A stretch of DNA of 64,000 nt, taken from Ptiloglossa arizonensis. Lineage: Eukaryota; Arthropoda; Insecta; Hymenoptera; Colletidae. The translations under genes were made by a program, and so were the position numbers. How positions within the stretch are numbered: position 1 is the first letter of the stretch; every line of letters starts with the position of its first letter. Positions 12,589-25,380 of this stretch are shown here, piece by piece. The stretch spans positions 310,001 to 374,000 of the forward strand of contig NW_027478539.1 in assembly GCF_051014685.1 (NCBI RefSeq). Direction: 5' to 3'. The notes beneath the pieces were generated by a model, which saw only the letters and a list, made by a program, of their open reading frames with translations, was not told the DNA's origin and did no database searches.

Positions 12589-15289
12589 AAAATCCGTTCG
12601 CGAGATATGGCAGTTTGGAGGTAAGAAACGGCTGAGAAACTCAAAATTTGCACAGTCCTGATGCTCGAAACGAATAACAAGAATGGCCCAGGAGAAAAGC
12701 AAACATACCGTTTCAATTGGGCGAGTTTCTACTTTCAGATGCAACAGAAATTTTGCGGATTGGTCAATCCGTTCGCGAGATATGGCAGTTTGGAGGTAAG
12801 AAACGCTCGAGAAACTCAAAATTTTCGCAGTTCTGATGCTCGACAAACATAACTAGAACGGCCTAGGGGAAAAGTACGCACACCGTTGTAATCGGGCGAG
12901 TTTCTACTTTCAGATGCAACAGAAATTTTGCGGATTGGTCAATCCGTTCGCGAGATATGGCAGTTCGGAGGTAAGAAACGCTCGAGAAACTCAAAATTTT
13001 CGCAGTTCTGATGCTCGACAAGCATAACTAGAACGGCCTAGGGGAAAAGTACGCACACCGTTGTAATCGGGCGAGTTTATACTTTTAGATGCAACAGAAA
13101 TTTTGCGGATTGGTCAATCCGTTCGCGAGATATGGCAGTTTGGATGTAAGAAACGCTTGAGAAACTCAAAATTTTCGCAGTTCTGATGCTCGAAACAAAT
13201 AACTAGAACGGCCTAGGGGAAAAGTACGCATACCGTTGTAATCGGGCGAGTTTCTACCTTCAGATGCAACAGAAATTTTGCGGATTGGTCAATCCGTTCG
13301 CGAGATATGGCAGTTTGGAAGTAAGAAACGCTTGAGAAACTCAAAATTTTCGCAGTTCTGATGCTCGACAAGCATAACTAGAACGGCCTAGGGGAAAAGC
13401 ACGCATACAGTTGTAATCGGGCGAGTTTCTACTTTCAGATGCAACAGAAATTTTGCGGATTCGTCAAACCGTTCGCGAGATATGGCAGTTTGGAGGTAAG
13501 AAACGCTTGAGAAACTCAAAATTTTCGCAGTTCTGATGCTCGACAAGCATAACTAGAACGGCCTAGGGGAAAAGTACGCATACCTTTGTAATCAGGCGAG
13601 TTTCTACCTTCAGATGCAACAGAAATTTTGCGGATTGGTCAATCCGTTCGCGAGATATGGCAGTTTGGAAGTAAGAAACGCTTGAGAAACTCAAAATTTT
13701 CGCAGTTCTGATGCTCGAAACGAATAACTAGAACGGCCTAGGGGGAAAGTACGCATAGTGTTGTATTCGGGCGAGTTTCTACTTTCAGATGCAACAGAAA
13801 TTTTGCGGATTGGTCAATCCGTTCGCGAGATATGGCAGTTTGGAGGTAAGAAACGCTCGAGAAACTCAAAATTTTCGCAGTTCTGATGCTCGAAACGAAA
13901 AACAAGAATGGCCCAGGAGAAAAGCAAACATACCGTTTCAATTGGGCGAGTTTCTACTTTCAGATGCAACAGAAATTTTGCGGATTGGTCTATCCGTTCG
14001 CGAGATATGGCAGTTTGGAGGTAAGAAACGCTTGAGAAACTCAAAATTTTCGCAGTTCTGATGCTCGACAAGCATAACTAGAACGGCCTAGGGGAAAAGT
14101 ACGCATACAGTTGTAATCGGGCGAGTTTCTACTTTCAGATGCAACAGAAATTTTGCGGATTGGTCAATCCGTTCGCGAGATATGGCAGTTTGGAGGTAAG
14201 AAACGCTCGAGAAACTCAAAATTTTCGCAGTTCTGATGCTCGACAAACATAACTAGAACGGCCTAGGGGAAAAGTACCCACACCGTTGTAATCGGGCGAG
14301 TTTCTACTTTCAGATGCAACAGAAATTTTGCGGATTGGTCAATCCGTTCGCGAGATATGGCAGTTCGGAGGTAAGAAACGGTTGAGAAACTCAAAATTTT
14401 CACAGATCTGATGCTCGAAACGAATAACCAGAACGGCCTAGGGGAAACGTACGCATACCGTTGTAATCGGGCGAGTTTCTACTTTCAGATGCATCAGAAA
14501 TTTTGCGGATTGGTCAATCCGTTCGCGAGATATGGCAGTTTGGATGTACGAAACGCTTGAGAAACTCAAAATTTTCGCAGTTCTGATGCTCGAAACGAAT
14601 AACTAGAACGGCCTAGGGGAAAAGTACGCATAGTGTTGTAATCGGGCGAGTTTCTACTTTCAGATGCAACAGAAATTTTGCGGATTGGTCAATCCGTTCG
14701 CGAGATATGGCAGTTTGGAGGTAAGAAACGCTTGAGAAACTCAAAATTTTCGCAGTTCTGATGCTCGAAACGAATAACTAGAACGGCCTAGGGGAAAAGT
14801 ACGCATACCGTTGTAATCGGGCGAGTTTCTACCTTCAGATGCAACAGAAATTTTGCGGATTGGTCAATCCGTTCGCGAGATATGGCAGTTTGGAAGTAAG
14901 AAACGCTTGAGAAACTCAAAATTTTCGCAGTTCTGATGCTCGAAACGAATAACTAGAACGGCCTAGGGGAAAAGTACGCATAGTGTTGTAATCGGGCGAG
15001 TTTCTACTTTCAGATGCAACAGAAATTTTGCGGATTGGTCAATCCGTTCGCGAGGTATGGCAGTTTGGAGGTAAGAAACGCTTGAGAAACTCAAAATTTT
15101 CGCAGTTCTGATGCTCGAAACGAATAACTAGAACGGCCTAGGGGAAAAGTACGCATACCGTTGTAATCGGGCGAGTTTCGTCCTTCAGATGCAACAGAAA
15201 TTTTGCGGATTGGTCAATCCTTTCGCGAGATATGGCAGTTTGGAAGTAAGAAACGCTTGAGAAACTCAAAATTTTCGCAGTTCTGATGC

Positions 15290-15880
15290 TCGAAACGAAT
15301 AAATAGAACGGCCTAGGGGAAAAGTACGCATACCGTTGTAATCGGGCGAGTTTATTCTTTCAGATGCAACAGAAATTTTGCGGATTGGTCAATCCGTTCG
15401 CGAGATATGGCAGTTTGGAGGTAAGAAACGCTTGAGAAACTCAAAATTTTCGCAGTTCTGATGCTCGACAAGCATAACTAGAACGGCCTAGGGGAAAAGT
15501 ACGCATACAGTTGTAATCGGGCGAGTTTCTACTTTCAGATGCAACAGAAATTTTGCGGATTGGTCAATCCGTTCGCGAGATATGGCAGTTTGGAGGTAAG
15601 AAACGCTTGAGAAACTCAAAATTTTCGCAGTTCTGATGCTCGAAACGAATAAATAGAACGGCCTAGGGGAAAAGTACGCATACCGTTGTAATCGGGCGAG
15701 TTTATTCTTTCAGATGCAACAGAAATTTTGCGGATTGGTCAATCCGTTCGCGAGATATGGCAGTTTGGAGGTAAGAAACGCTTGAGAAACTCAAAATTTT
15801 CGCAGTTCTGATGCTCGACAAGCATAACTAGAACGGCCTAGGGGAAAAGTACGCATACAGTTGTAATCGGGCGAGTTTCT
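15290..15880 (+). repeat. Two-unit (350-bp) tandem duplication
   Basis: The pair made of an ATAAATAG / TTTATTCTTTCAG unit and a CGACAAGC / CATACAG unit appears twice in a row, with AAATAGAACG at 15,301 and again at 15,651. The ancestor-like arrangement at 3.9-4.2 kb has this pair once, so the duplication is probably local and recent. It is the smallest clear multi-unit duplication in domain 1. Confidence 0.8.
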
Positions 15881-16420
15881 ACTTTCAGATGCAACAGAAA
15901 TTTTGCGGATTGGTCAATCCGTTCGCGAGATATGGCAGTTTGGAGGTAAGAAACGCTCGAGAAACTCAAAATTTTCGCAGTTCTGATGCTCGACAAACAT
16001 AACTAGAACGGCCTAGGGGAAAAGTACGCACACCGTTGTAATCGGGCGAATTTCTACTTTCAGATGCAACAGAAATTTTGCGGATTGGTCAATCCGTTCG
16101 CGAGATATGGCACTCCGGAGGTAAGAAACGGTTGAGAAACTCAAAATTTTCACAGTTCTGATGCTCGAAACGAATAACCAGAACGGCCTAGGGGAAACGT
16201 ACGCATACCGTTGTAATCGGGCGAGTTTCTACTTTCAGATGCATCAGAAATTTTGCGGATTGGTCAATCCGTTCGCGAGATATGGCAGTTTGGAGGTACG
16301 AAACGTTTGAGAAACTCAAAATTTTCGCAGTTCTGATGCTCGAAACGAATAACTAGAACGGCCTAGGGGAAAAGTACGCACATCGTTGTAATCGGGCGAG
16401 TTTCTACTTTCAGATGCAAC

Positions 16421-18170
16421 AGAAATTTTGCGGATTGGTCAATCCGTTCGCGAGATATGGCAGTTTGGAGGTAAGCAACGCTTGAGAAACTCAAAATTTT
16501 CGCAGTTCTGTTGCTCGAAACGAATAACTAGAACGGGCTAGGGGATAAGTACGCATACCGTTGTAATCGGGCGAGTTTCTACTTTCAGATGCAACAGAAA
16601 TTTTGCGGATTGGTCAATCCGTTCGCGAGATATGGCAGTTTGGAGGTAAGAAACAATTGAGAAACTCAAAATTTTCGCAGTTCTGATGCTCGAAACGAAT
16701 CACTAGAACGGCCTAGGGGAAAAGTACGCATACCGTTGTAATCGGACGAGTTTCTACTTTCAGATGCAACAGAAATTTTGCGGATTGGAAAATCCGTTCG
16801 CGAGATATGGCAGTTTGGAGGTAAGAAACGCTTGAGAAACTCAAAATTTTCACACTTCTGATGCTAGAAACGAATAACTAGAACGGCCTAGGGGAAAAGT
16901 ACTCATACCGTTGTAATCGGGCGAGTATCTACTTTCAGATGCAACAGAAATTTTGCGGATTGGTCAATCCGTTCGCGAGATATGGCAGTTTGGAGGTAAG
17001 ACACGCTCGAGAAACTCAAAATTTTCGCAGTTCTGATGCTCGACAAGCATAACTAGAACGGCCTAGGGGAAAAGTACGCACACCGTTGTAATCGGGCGAG
17101 TTTCTACTTTCAGATGCAACTGAAATTTTGCGGATTGGTCAATCCGTTCGCGAGGTATGGCAGTTTGGAGGTAAGCAACGCTTGAGAAACTCAAAATTTT
17201 CGCAGTTCTGTTGCTCGAAACGAATAACTAGAACGGGCTAGGGGAAAAGTACGCACACAGTTGTAATCGGGCGAGTTTCTACTTTAAGATGCATCAGAAA
17301 TTTTGCGGATTGGTCAATCCGTTCGCGAGATATGGCAGTTTGGAGGTAAGCAACGCTTGAGAAACTCAAAATTTTCGCAGTTCTGTTGCTCGAAACGAAT
17401 AACTAGAACGGGCTAGGGGATAAGTACGCATACCGTTGTAATCGGGCGAGTTTCTACTTTCAGATGCAACAGAAATTTTGCGGATTGGTCAATCCGTTCG
17501 CGAGATATGGCAGTTTGGAGGTAAGAAACAATTGAGAAACTCAAAATTTTCGCAGTTCTGATGCTCGAAACGAATCACTAGAACGGCCTAGGGGAAAAGT
17601 ACGCATACCGTTGTAATCGGACGAGTTTCTACTTTCAGATGCAACAGAAATTTTGCGGATTGGAAAATCCGTTCGCGAGATATGGCAGTTTGGAGGTAAG
17701 AAACGCTTGAGAAACTCAAAATTTTCACACTTCTGATGCTAGAAACGAATAACTAGAACGGCCTAGGGGAAAAGTACTCATACCGTTGTAATCGGGCGAG
17801 TATCTACTTTCAGATGCAACAGAAATTTTGCGGATTGGTCAATCCGTTCGCGAGATATGGCAGTTTGGAGGTAAGACACGCTCGAGAAACTCAAAATTTT
17901 CGCAGTTCTGATGCTCGACAAGCATAACTAGAACGGCCTAGGGGAAAAGTACGCACACCGTTGTAATCGGGCGAGTTTCTACTTTCAGATGCAACTGAAA
18001 TTTTGCGGATTGGTCAATCCGTTCGCGAGGTATGGCAGTTTGGAGGTAAGCAACGCTTGAGAAACTCAAAATTTTCGCAGTTCTGTTGCTCGAAACGAAT
18101 AACTAGAACGGGCTAGGGGAAAAGTACGCACACAGTTGTAATCGGGCGAGTTTCTACTTTAAGATGCATT
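16421..18170 (+). repeat. Five-unit (875-bp) perfect-looking tandem duplication
   Basis: Two adjacent 875-bp copies (about 16,421-17,295 and 17,296-18,170) share a string of rare markers at a constant offset. These are GGGGATAAGT (16,541/17,416), GTAAGAAACAATTGAG (16,651/17,526), GTAAGACACGCTCGAG (near 16,998/17,873) and GCAACTGAAATT (near 17,116/17,991). The first differences I see are at the very end (GCATCAG against GCATTAG). The event is therefore recent on the timescale of the array. Confidence 0.9.
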
Positions 18171-18933
18171 AGAAATTTTGCGGATTGGACAATCCGTTCG
18201 CGAGGTGTGGCAGTTTGTAGGTGAGAAACGCTTGAGAAACTCAAAATTTTCGCAGTTCTGATGCTCGAAACGAATAACTAGAACGGCCTAGGGGAAAAGT
18301 ACGCATACCGTTGTAATCGGGCGAGGTTCTACCTTCAGATGCAACAGAAATTTTGCGGATTGGTCAATCCGCTCGCGAGATATTGCAGTTTGGATGTAAG
18401 AAACGCTTGAGAAACTCAGAATTTTCGCAGTTCTGATGCTCGAAACGAATAACTAGAACGGCCTAGGGGAAAAGTACGCATAACGTTGTAATCGGGCGAG
18501 TTTCTACTTTCTGATGCAACAGAAATTTTGCGGATTGGTCAATCCGTTCGCTAGATATGGCAGTTTGGAGGTAAGAAACGCTCGAGAAACTCAAAATTTT
18601 CGCAGTTCTGATGCTCGACAAGCATAACTAGAACGGCCTAAGGGAAAAGTACGCACACCGATGTAATCGGGCGAGTTTCTACTTTCAGATGCAACAGAAA
18701 TTTTGCGGATTGGTCAATCCGTTCGCGAGATATGGCAGTTTGGATGTAAGAAACGCTCGAGAAACTCAAAATTTTCGCAGTTCTGATGCTCGAAACGAAT
18801 AACTAGAACGGCCTAGGGGAAAAGTACGCACACCGTTGTAATCGGGCGAGTTTCTACTTTCAGATGCAACAGAAATTTTGCGGATTGGTCAATCCGTTCG
18901 CGAGATATGGCAGTTTGGAGGTAAGAAACGCTC

Positions 18934-20115
18934 GAGAAACTCAAAATTTTCGCAGTTCTGATGCTCGACAAGCATAACTAGAACGGCCTAGGGGAAAAGT
19001 ACGCACACCGTTGTAATCGGGCGAGTTTATACTTTCAGATGCAACAGAAATTTTGCGGATTGGTCAATCCGTTCGCGAGACATGACAGTTTGGAGGTAAG
19101 CAACGCTTGAGAAACTCAAAATTTTCGCAGTTCTGTTGCTCGAAACGAATAACTAGCACGGGCTAGGGGAAAAGTACGCATACCGTTGTAATCGGGCGAG
19201 TTTCTACTTTCAGATGCAACAGAAATTTTGCGGATTGGTCAATCCGTTCGCGAGATATGGCAGTTTGGAGGTAAGAAACGCTTGAGAAACTCAAAATTTT
19301 CGCAGTTCTGATGCTCGAAACGAATCACAAGAACGGCCTAAGGGAAAAGTACGCATACCGTTGTAATCGGGCTAGTTTCTACTTTCAGATGCAACAGAAA
19401 TTTTGCGGATTGGTCAATCCGTTCGCGACATATGGCAGTTTGGATGTAAGAAACGCTTGAGAAACTCAAAATTTTCGCAGTTCTGTTGCTCGAAACGAAT
19501 AACTAGAACGGGCTAGGGGAAAAGTACGCATACAGTTGTAATCGGGCGAGTTTCTACTTTCAGATGCAACAGAAATTTTGCGGATTCGTCAAACCGTTCG
19601 CGAGATATGGCAGTTTGGAGGTAAGAAACGCTTGAGAAACTCAAAATTTTCGCAGTTCTGATGCTCGACAAGCATAACTAGAACGGCCTAGGGGAAAAGT
19701 ACGCATACCTTTGTAATCGGGCGAGTTTCTACTTTCAGATGCAACAGAAATATTACGGATTGGTCAATCCGTTCGCGAGATATGGCAGTTTGGAAGTAAG
19801 AAACGCTTGAGAAACTAAAAATTTTCACAGTTCTGATGCTCGAAACGAATAACTAGAACGGCCTAGGGGAAAAGTACGCATACCGTTGTAATCGGACGAG
19901 ATCCTACTTTCAGATGCAACAGAAATTTTGCGGATTGGAAAATCCGTTCGCGAGATATGGCAGTTTGGAGGTAAGAAACGGCTGAGAAACTCAAAATTTG
20001 CACAGTCCTGATGCTCGAAACGAATAACAAGAATGGCCCAGGAGAAAAGCAAACATACCGTTTCAATTGGGCGAGTTTCTACTTTCAGATGCAACAGAAA
20101 TTTTGCGGATTGGTC
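18934..20115 (+). repeat. Long-range copy C of the 10.5-12.7 kb block
   Basis: The left part matches copy A at an offset of 8,400 bp (48 units; GACAGTTTGG, CTGTTGCTCG, AACTAGCACG). The right part matches copy B at an offset of 7,350 bp (42 units), including GGCTGAG, CAGTCCTG, GGCCCAGGAG and GCAAACATACC near 20,033 and 12,683. The two offsets differ by exactly the 1,050 bp of the A/B duplication. Copy C thus has the arrangement expected before that duplication. Only isolated differences are visible, such as CGAATCACAAG against CGAATCACTAG. Confidence 0.85.
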
Positions 20116-20214
20116 AATCCGTTCGCTAGATATGGCAGTTTGGAGGTAAGAAACGCTCGAGAAACTCAAAATTTTCGCAGTTCTGATGCTCGACAAGCAT
20201 AACTAGAACGGCCT

Positions 20215-21839
20215 AAGGGAAAAGTACGCACACCGATGTAATCGGGCGAGTTTCTACTTTCAGATGCAACAGAAATTTTGCGGATTGGTCAATCCGTTCG
20301 CGAGATATGGCAGTTTGGATGTAAGAAACGCTCGAGAAACTCAAAATTTTCGCAGTTCTGATGCTCGAAACGAATAACTAGAACGGCCTAGGGGAAAAGT
20401 ACGCACACCGTTGTAATCGGGCGAGTTTCTACTTTCAGATGTAACAGAAATTTTGCGGAATGGTCAATCCGTTCGCGAGATGTGGCAGTTTGTACGTGAG
20501 AAACGCTTGAGAAACTCAAAATTTTCGCAGTTCTGATGCTCGAAACGAATAACTAGAACGGCCTAGGGGAAAAGTACGCATACCGTTGTAATCGGGCGAG
20601 TTTCTACTTTCAGATGCAACAGAAATTTTGCGGATTGGTCAATCCGTTCGCGAGATATGGCAGTTTGGAGGTAAGAAACGCTTGAGAAACTCAAAATTTT
20701 CGCAGTTCTGATGCTCGAAACGAATAACTAGAACGGCCTAGGGGAAAAGTACGTATACCGTTGTAATCGGGCGAGTTTCTACCTTCAGATGCAACAGAAA
20801 TTTTGCGGATTGGTCAATCCGTTCGCGAGATATGGCAGTTTGGAAGTAAGAAACGCTTGAGAAACTCAAAATTTTCGCGGTTCTGATGCTCGAAACGAGT
20901 AACAAGAACGGCCTAGGGGAAAAGTACGCACACCGTTGTAATCGGGCGAGTTTCTACTTTCAGATGCAACAGAAATTTTGCGGATTGGTCAATCCGTTCG
21001 CGAGATATGGCAGTTTGGATGTAAGAAACGCTCGAGAAACTCAAAATTTTCGCAGTTCTGATGCTCGACAAGCATAACTAGAACGGCCTAGGGGAAAAGT
21101 ACGCACACCGATGTAATCGGGCGAGTTTCTACTTTCAGATGCAACAGAAATTTTGCGGATTGGTCAATCCGTTCGCGAGATATGGCAGTTTGGATGTAAG
21201 AAACGCTCGAGAAACTCAAAATTTTCGCGGTTCTGATGCTCGAAACGAATAACTAGAACGGCCTAGGGGAAAAGTACGCACACCGTTGTAATCGGGCGAG
21301 TTTCTACTTTCAGATGTAACAGAAATTTTGCGGATTGGTCAATCCGTTCGCGAGATGTGGCAGTTTGTACGTGAGAAACGCTTGAGAAACTCAAAATTTT
21401 CGCAGTTCTGATGCTCGAAACGAATAACTAGAACGGCCTAGGGGAAAAGTACGCATACCGTTGTAATCGGGCGAGTTTCTACTTTCAGATGCAACAGAAA
21501 TTTTGCGGATTGGTCAATCCGTTCGCGAGATATGGCAGTTTGGAGGTAAGAAACGCTTGAGAAACTCAAAATTTTCGCAGTTCTGATGCTCGAAACGAAT
21601 AACTAGAACGGCCTAGGGGAAAAGTACGTATACCGTTGTAATCGGGCGAGTTTCTACCTTCAGATGCAACAGAAATTTTGCGGATTGCTCAATCCGTTCG
21701 CGAGATATGGCAGTTTGGAAGTAAGAAACGCTTGAGAAACTCAAAATTTTCGCGGTTCTGATGCTCGAAACGAGTAACAAGAACGGCCTAGGGGAAAAGT
21801 ACGCACACCGTTGTAATCGGGCGAGTTTCTACTTTCAGA
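20215..21839 (+). repeat. Five-unit (875-bp) tandem duplication
   Basis: About 20,215-20,965 repeats at 21,090-21,839 with a constant offset of 875 bp. Shared markers are CACCGATGTAATC, CAGATGTAACAG, TTTGTACGTGAG, TACGTATACC and CGAGTAACAAG. Small private differences (GCGGAATGG against GCGGATTGG, TTGGTC against TTGCTC) show limited divergence. The right edge abuts the block that is copied again at 26.6-28.7 kb. Confidence 0.85.
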
Positions 21840-23760
21840 CGCAACAGAAATTTTGCGGATTGGTCAATCCGTTCGCGAGATGTGGCAGTTTGTATGTGAG
21901 AAACGCTTGAGAAACTCAAAATTTTCGCAGTTCTGATGCTCGAAACGAATAACTAGAACGGCCTAGGGGAAAAGTACGCATACCGTTGTATTCGGGCGAG
22001 TTTCTACCTTCAGATGCAACAGAAATTTTGCGGATTGGTCAATCCGTTCGCGAGATATGGCAGTTTGGAAGTAAGAAACGCTTGAGAAACTCAAAATTTT
22101 CGCAGTTCTGATGCTCGAAACGAATAACTAGAACGGCCTAGGGGAAAAGTACGCATAGTGTTGTAATCGGGCGAGTTTCTACTTTCAGATGCAACAGAAA
22201 TTTTGCGGATTGGTCAATCCGTTCGCGAGATATGGCAGTTTGGAGGTAAGAAACGCTCGAGAAACTCAAAATTTTCGCAGTTCTGATGCTCGATAAGCAT
22301 AACTAGAACGGCCTAGGGGAAAAGTACGCACACCGTTGTAATCGGGCGAGTTTCTACTTTCGGATGCAACAGAAATTTTGCGGATTGGTCAATCCGTTCG
22401 CGAGATATGGCAGTTTGGAGGTAAGCAACGCTTGAGAAACTCAAAATTTTCGCAGTTCTGTTGCTCGAAACGAATAACTAGAACGGGCTAGGGGAAAAGT
22501 ACGCATACCGTTGTAATCGGGCGAGTTTCTACTTTCAGATGCAACAGAAATTTTGCGGATTGGTCAATCCGTTCGCGAGATATGGCAGTTTGGAGGTAAG
22601 AAACGCTTGAGAAACTCAAAATTTTCGCAGTTCTGATGCTCGAAACGAATAACTAGAACGGCCTAGGGGAAAAGTACGCATACCGTTGTAATCGGGCGAG
22701 TTTCTACTTTCAGATGCAACAGAACTTTTGCGGATTGGTCAATCCGTTCGCGAGATATGGCAGTTTGGATGTAAGAAACGCTTGAGAAACTCAAAATTTT
22801 CGCGGTTCTGATGCTCGAAACGAATAACAAGAACGGCCTAGGGGAAAAGTACGCACACCGTTGTAATCGGGCGAGTTTCTACTTTCAGATGCAACAGAAA
22901 TTTTGCTGATTGGGCAATCCGTTCGCGAGATATGGCAGTTTGGAGGTAAGCAACGCTTGAGAAACTCAAAATTTTCGCAGTTCTGTTGCTCGAAACGAAT
23001 AACTAGAACGGGCTAGGGGAAAAGTACGCATACAGTTGTAATCGGGCGAGTTTCTACTTTCAGATGCATCACAAATTTTGCGGATTGGACAATACGTTCG
23101 CGAGATGTGGCTGTTTGTAGGTGAGAAACGCTTGAGAAACTCAAAATTTTCGCAGTTCTGATGCTCGAAACGAATAACTAGAACGGCCTGGGGGAAAAGT
23201 ACGCATACCGTTGTAATCGGGCGAGTTTCTACTTTCAGATGCAACAGAAATTTTGCGGATTGGTCAATCCGTTCGCGAAATATGGCAGTTTGGAGGTAAG
23301 AAACGCTTGAGAAACTCAAAATTTTCGCAGTTCTGATGCTCGAAACGAATAACTAGAACGGCCTAGGGGAAAAGTACGCATACCGTTGTAATCGGGCGAG
23401 TTTCTACTTTCAGATGCAACAGAAATTTTGCGGATTGGTCAATCCGTTCGCGAGATATGGCAGTTTGGATGTAAGAAACGCTTGAGAAACTGAAAATTTT
23501 CGCGGTTCTGATGCTCGAAACGAATAACAAGAACGGCCTAGGGGAAAAGTACGCACACCGTTGTAATCGGGCGAGTTTCTACTTTCAGATGCAACAGAAA
23601 TTTTGCGGATTGGTCAATCCGTTCGCGAGATATGGCAGTTTGGAGGTAAGCAACGCTTGGGAAACTCAAAATTTTCGCAGTTCTGTTGCTCGAAACGAAT
23701 AACTAGTACGGGCTAGGGGAAAAGTACGCATGTAGTTGTAATCCGGCGAATTTCTACTTT
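21720..23760 (+). repeat. 2-kb block X, original copy
   Basis: This run of about 11.7 units recurs at 26,621-28,661 with an offset of 4,901 bp. That is 28 units plus the single base inserted near 23,910. Markers in order are CGAGTAACAAG, CAGACGCAAC, TTTGTATGTGAG, TTGTATTCGG, CGATAAGC, TTTCGGATG, CAGAACTTTTG, GCTGATTGGGC, GCATCACAAATT, GGCTGTTTG, CTGAAAATT, GCTTGGGAAAC, TAGTACGGG and GCATGTAGTTG. The order is fully preserved in the second copy. One unit-sized patch around 22,118-22,160 is replaced in that copy (see findings). Confidence 0.9.
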
Positions 23761-23909
23761 CAGATGCAACAGAAATTTTGCGGATTGGTCAATACGTTCG
23801 CGAGATACGGCAGTTTGGAGGTACGAAACGCTCGAGAAACTCAAAATTTTCGCAGTTCTGATGCTCGACAAGCACAACTAGAACGGCCTAGGGGAAAAGT
23901 ACGCACACC

Positions 23910-23911
23910 GG
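23910..23911 (+). other. Single-base insertion restoring the repeat register
   Basis: CACCGTTGTAATC reads CACCGGTTGTAATC here, with one extra G at offset 111-112. It is the only 176-bp unit in the window and it returns the array to the 175k+1 register. Its neighbours on both sides are ordinary units, and I found no second copy of this insertion. Confidence 0.95.
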
Positions 23912-25380
23912 TTGTAATCGGGCGAGTTTCTACTTTCAGATGCAACAGAAATTTTGCGGATTGGTCAATCCGTTCGCGAGATATGGCAGTTCGGAGGTAA
24001 GAAACGGTAGAGAAACTCAAAATTTTCACAGTTCTGATGCTCGAAACGAATAACCAGAACGGCCTAGGGGAAACGTACGCATACCGTTGTAATCGGGCGA
24101 GTTTCTACTTTCAGATGCAACAGAAATTTTGCTGATTGGTCAATCCGTTCGCGAGATATGGCAGTTTGGAGGTAAGAAACGCTTGAGAAACTCAAAATTT
24201 TCGCAGTTCTGATGCTCGAAACGAATAACTAGAACGGCCCAGGGCAAAAGTACGCACAGTGTTGTAATCGGGCGAGTTTCTACCTTCATATGCAACAGAA
24301 ATTTTGCGGATTGGTCAATCCGTTCGCGAGATATGGCAGTTTGGAGGTAAGAAACGCTTGAGAAACTCAAAATTTTCGCAGTTCTGATGCTCGAAACGAA
24401 CAACTAGAACGGCCTAGGGGAAAAGTACGCATAGTGTTGTAATCGGGCGAGTTTCTACTTTAAGATGCATCAGAAATTTTGCGGATTGGACAATCCGTTC
24501 GCGAGATGTGGCAGTTTGTAGGTGAGAAACGCTTGAGAAACTCAAAATTTTCGCAGTTCTGATGCTCGAAACGAATAACTAGAACGGCCTAGGGGAAAAG
24601 TACGCATACCGTTGTAATCGGGCGAGTTTCTACTTTCAGATGCAACAGAAATTTTGCGGATTGGTCAATCCGTTCGCGAGATATGGCAGTTTGGAGGTAA
24701 GAAACGCTTGAGAAACTCAAAATTTTCGCAGTTCTGATGCTCGAAACGAATAACTAGAACGGGCTAGGGGAAAAGTACGCATACCGTTGTAATCGGGCGA
24801 GTTTCTACCTTCAGATGCAACAGAAATTTTGCGGAATAGTCCATCCGTTCGCGAGATATGGCAGTTTGGATGTAAGAAACGCTTGAGAAACTCAGAATTT
24901 TCGCAGTTCTGATGCTCGAAACGAATAACTAGAACGGCCTAGGGGAAAAGTACGCATAGTGTTGTAATCGGGCGAGATTCTACTTTCAGATGCAACAGAA
25001 ATTTTGCGGATTGGTCAATCCGTTCGCGAGATATGGCAGTTTGGAGGTAAGAAACGCTCGAGAAACTCAAAATTTTCGCAGTTCTGATGCTCGATAAGCA
25101 TAACTAGAACGGCCTAGGGGAAAAGTACGCACACCGTTGTAATCGGGCGAGTTTCTACTTTCAGATGCAACAGAAATTTTGCGGATTGGTCTATCCGTTC
25201 GCGAGATATGGCAGTTTGGAGGTGAGAAACGCTTGAGAAACTCAAAATTTTCGCAGTTCTGATGCTCGAAACGAATAACTAGAACGGCCTAGGGGAAAAG
25301 GACGCATACCGTTGTAATCGGGCGAGTTTCTACTTTCAGATGTAACAGAAATTTTGCGGATTGGTCAATCCGTTCGCGAG

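Noticed and set aside
11551..12600. A clean tandem duplication explaining the whole 10.5-12.6 kb region
   Set aside because: About 250 bp between the two copies has a different unit order, so a single tandem event does not explain it. I describe it as a compound rearrangement instead.
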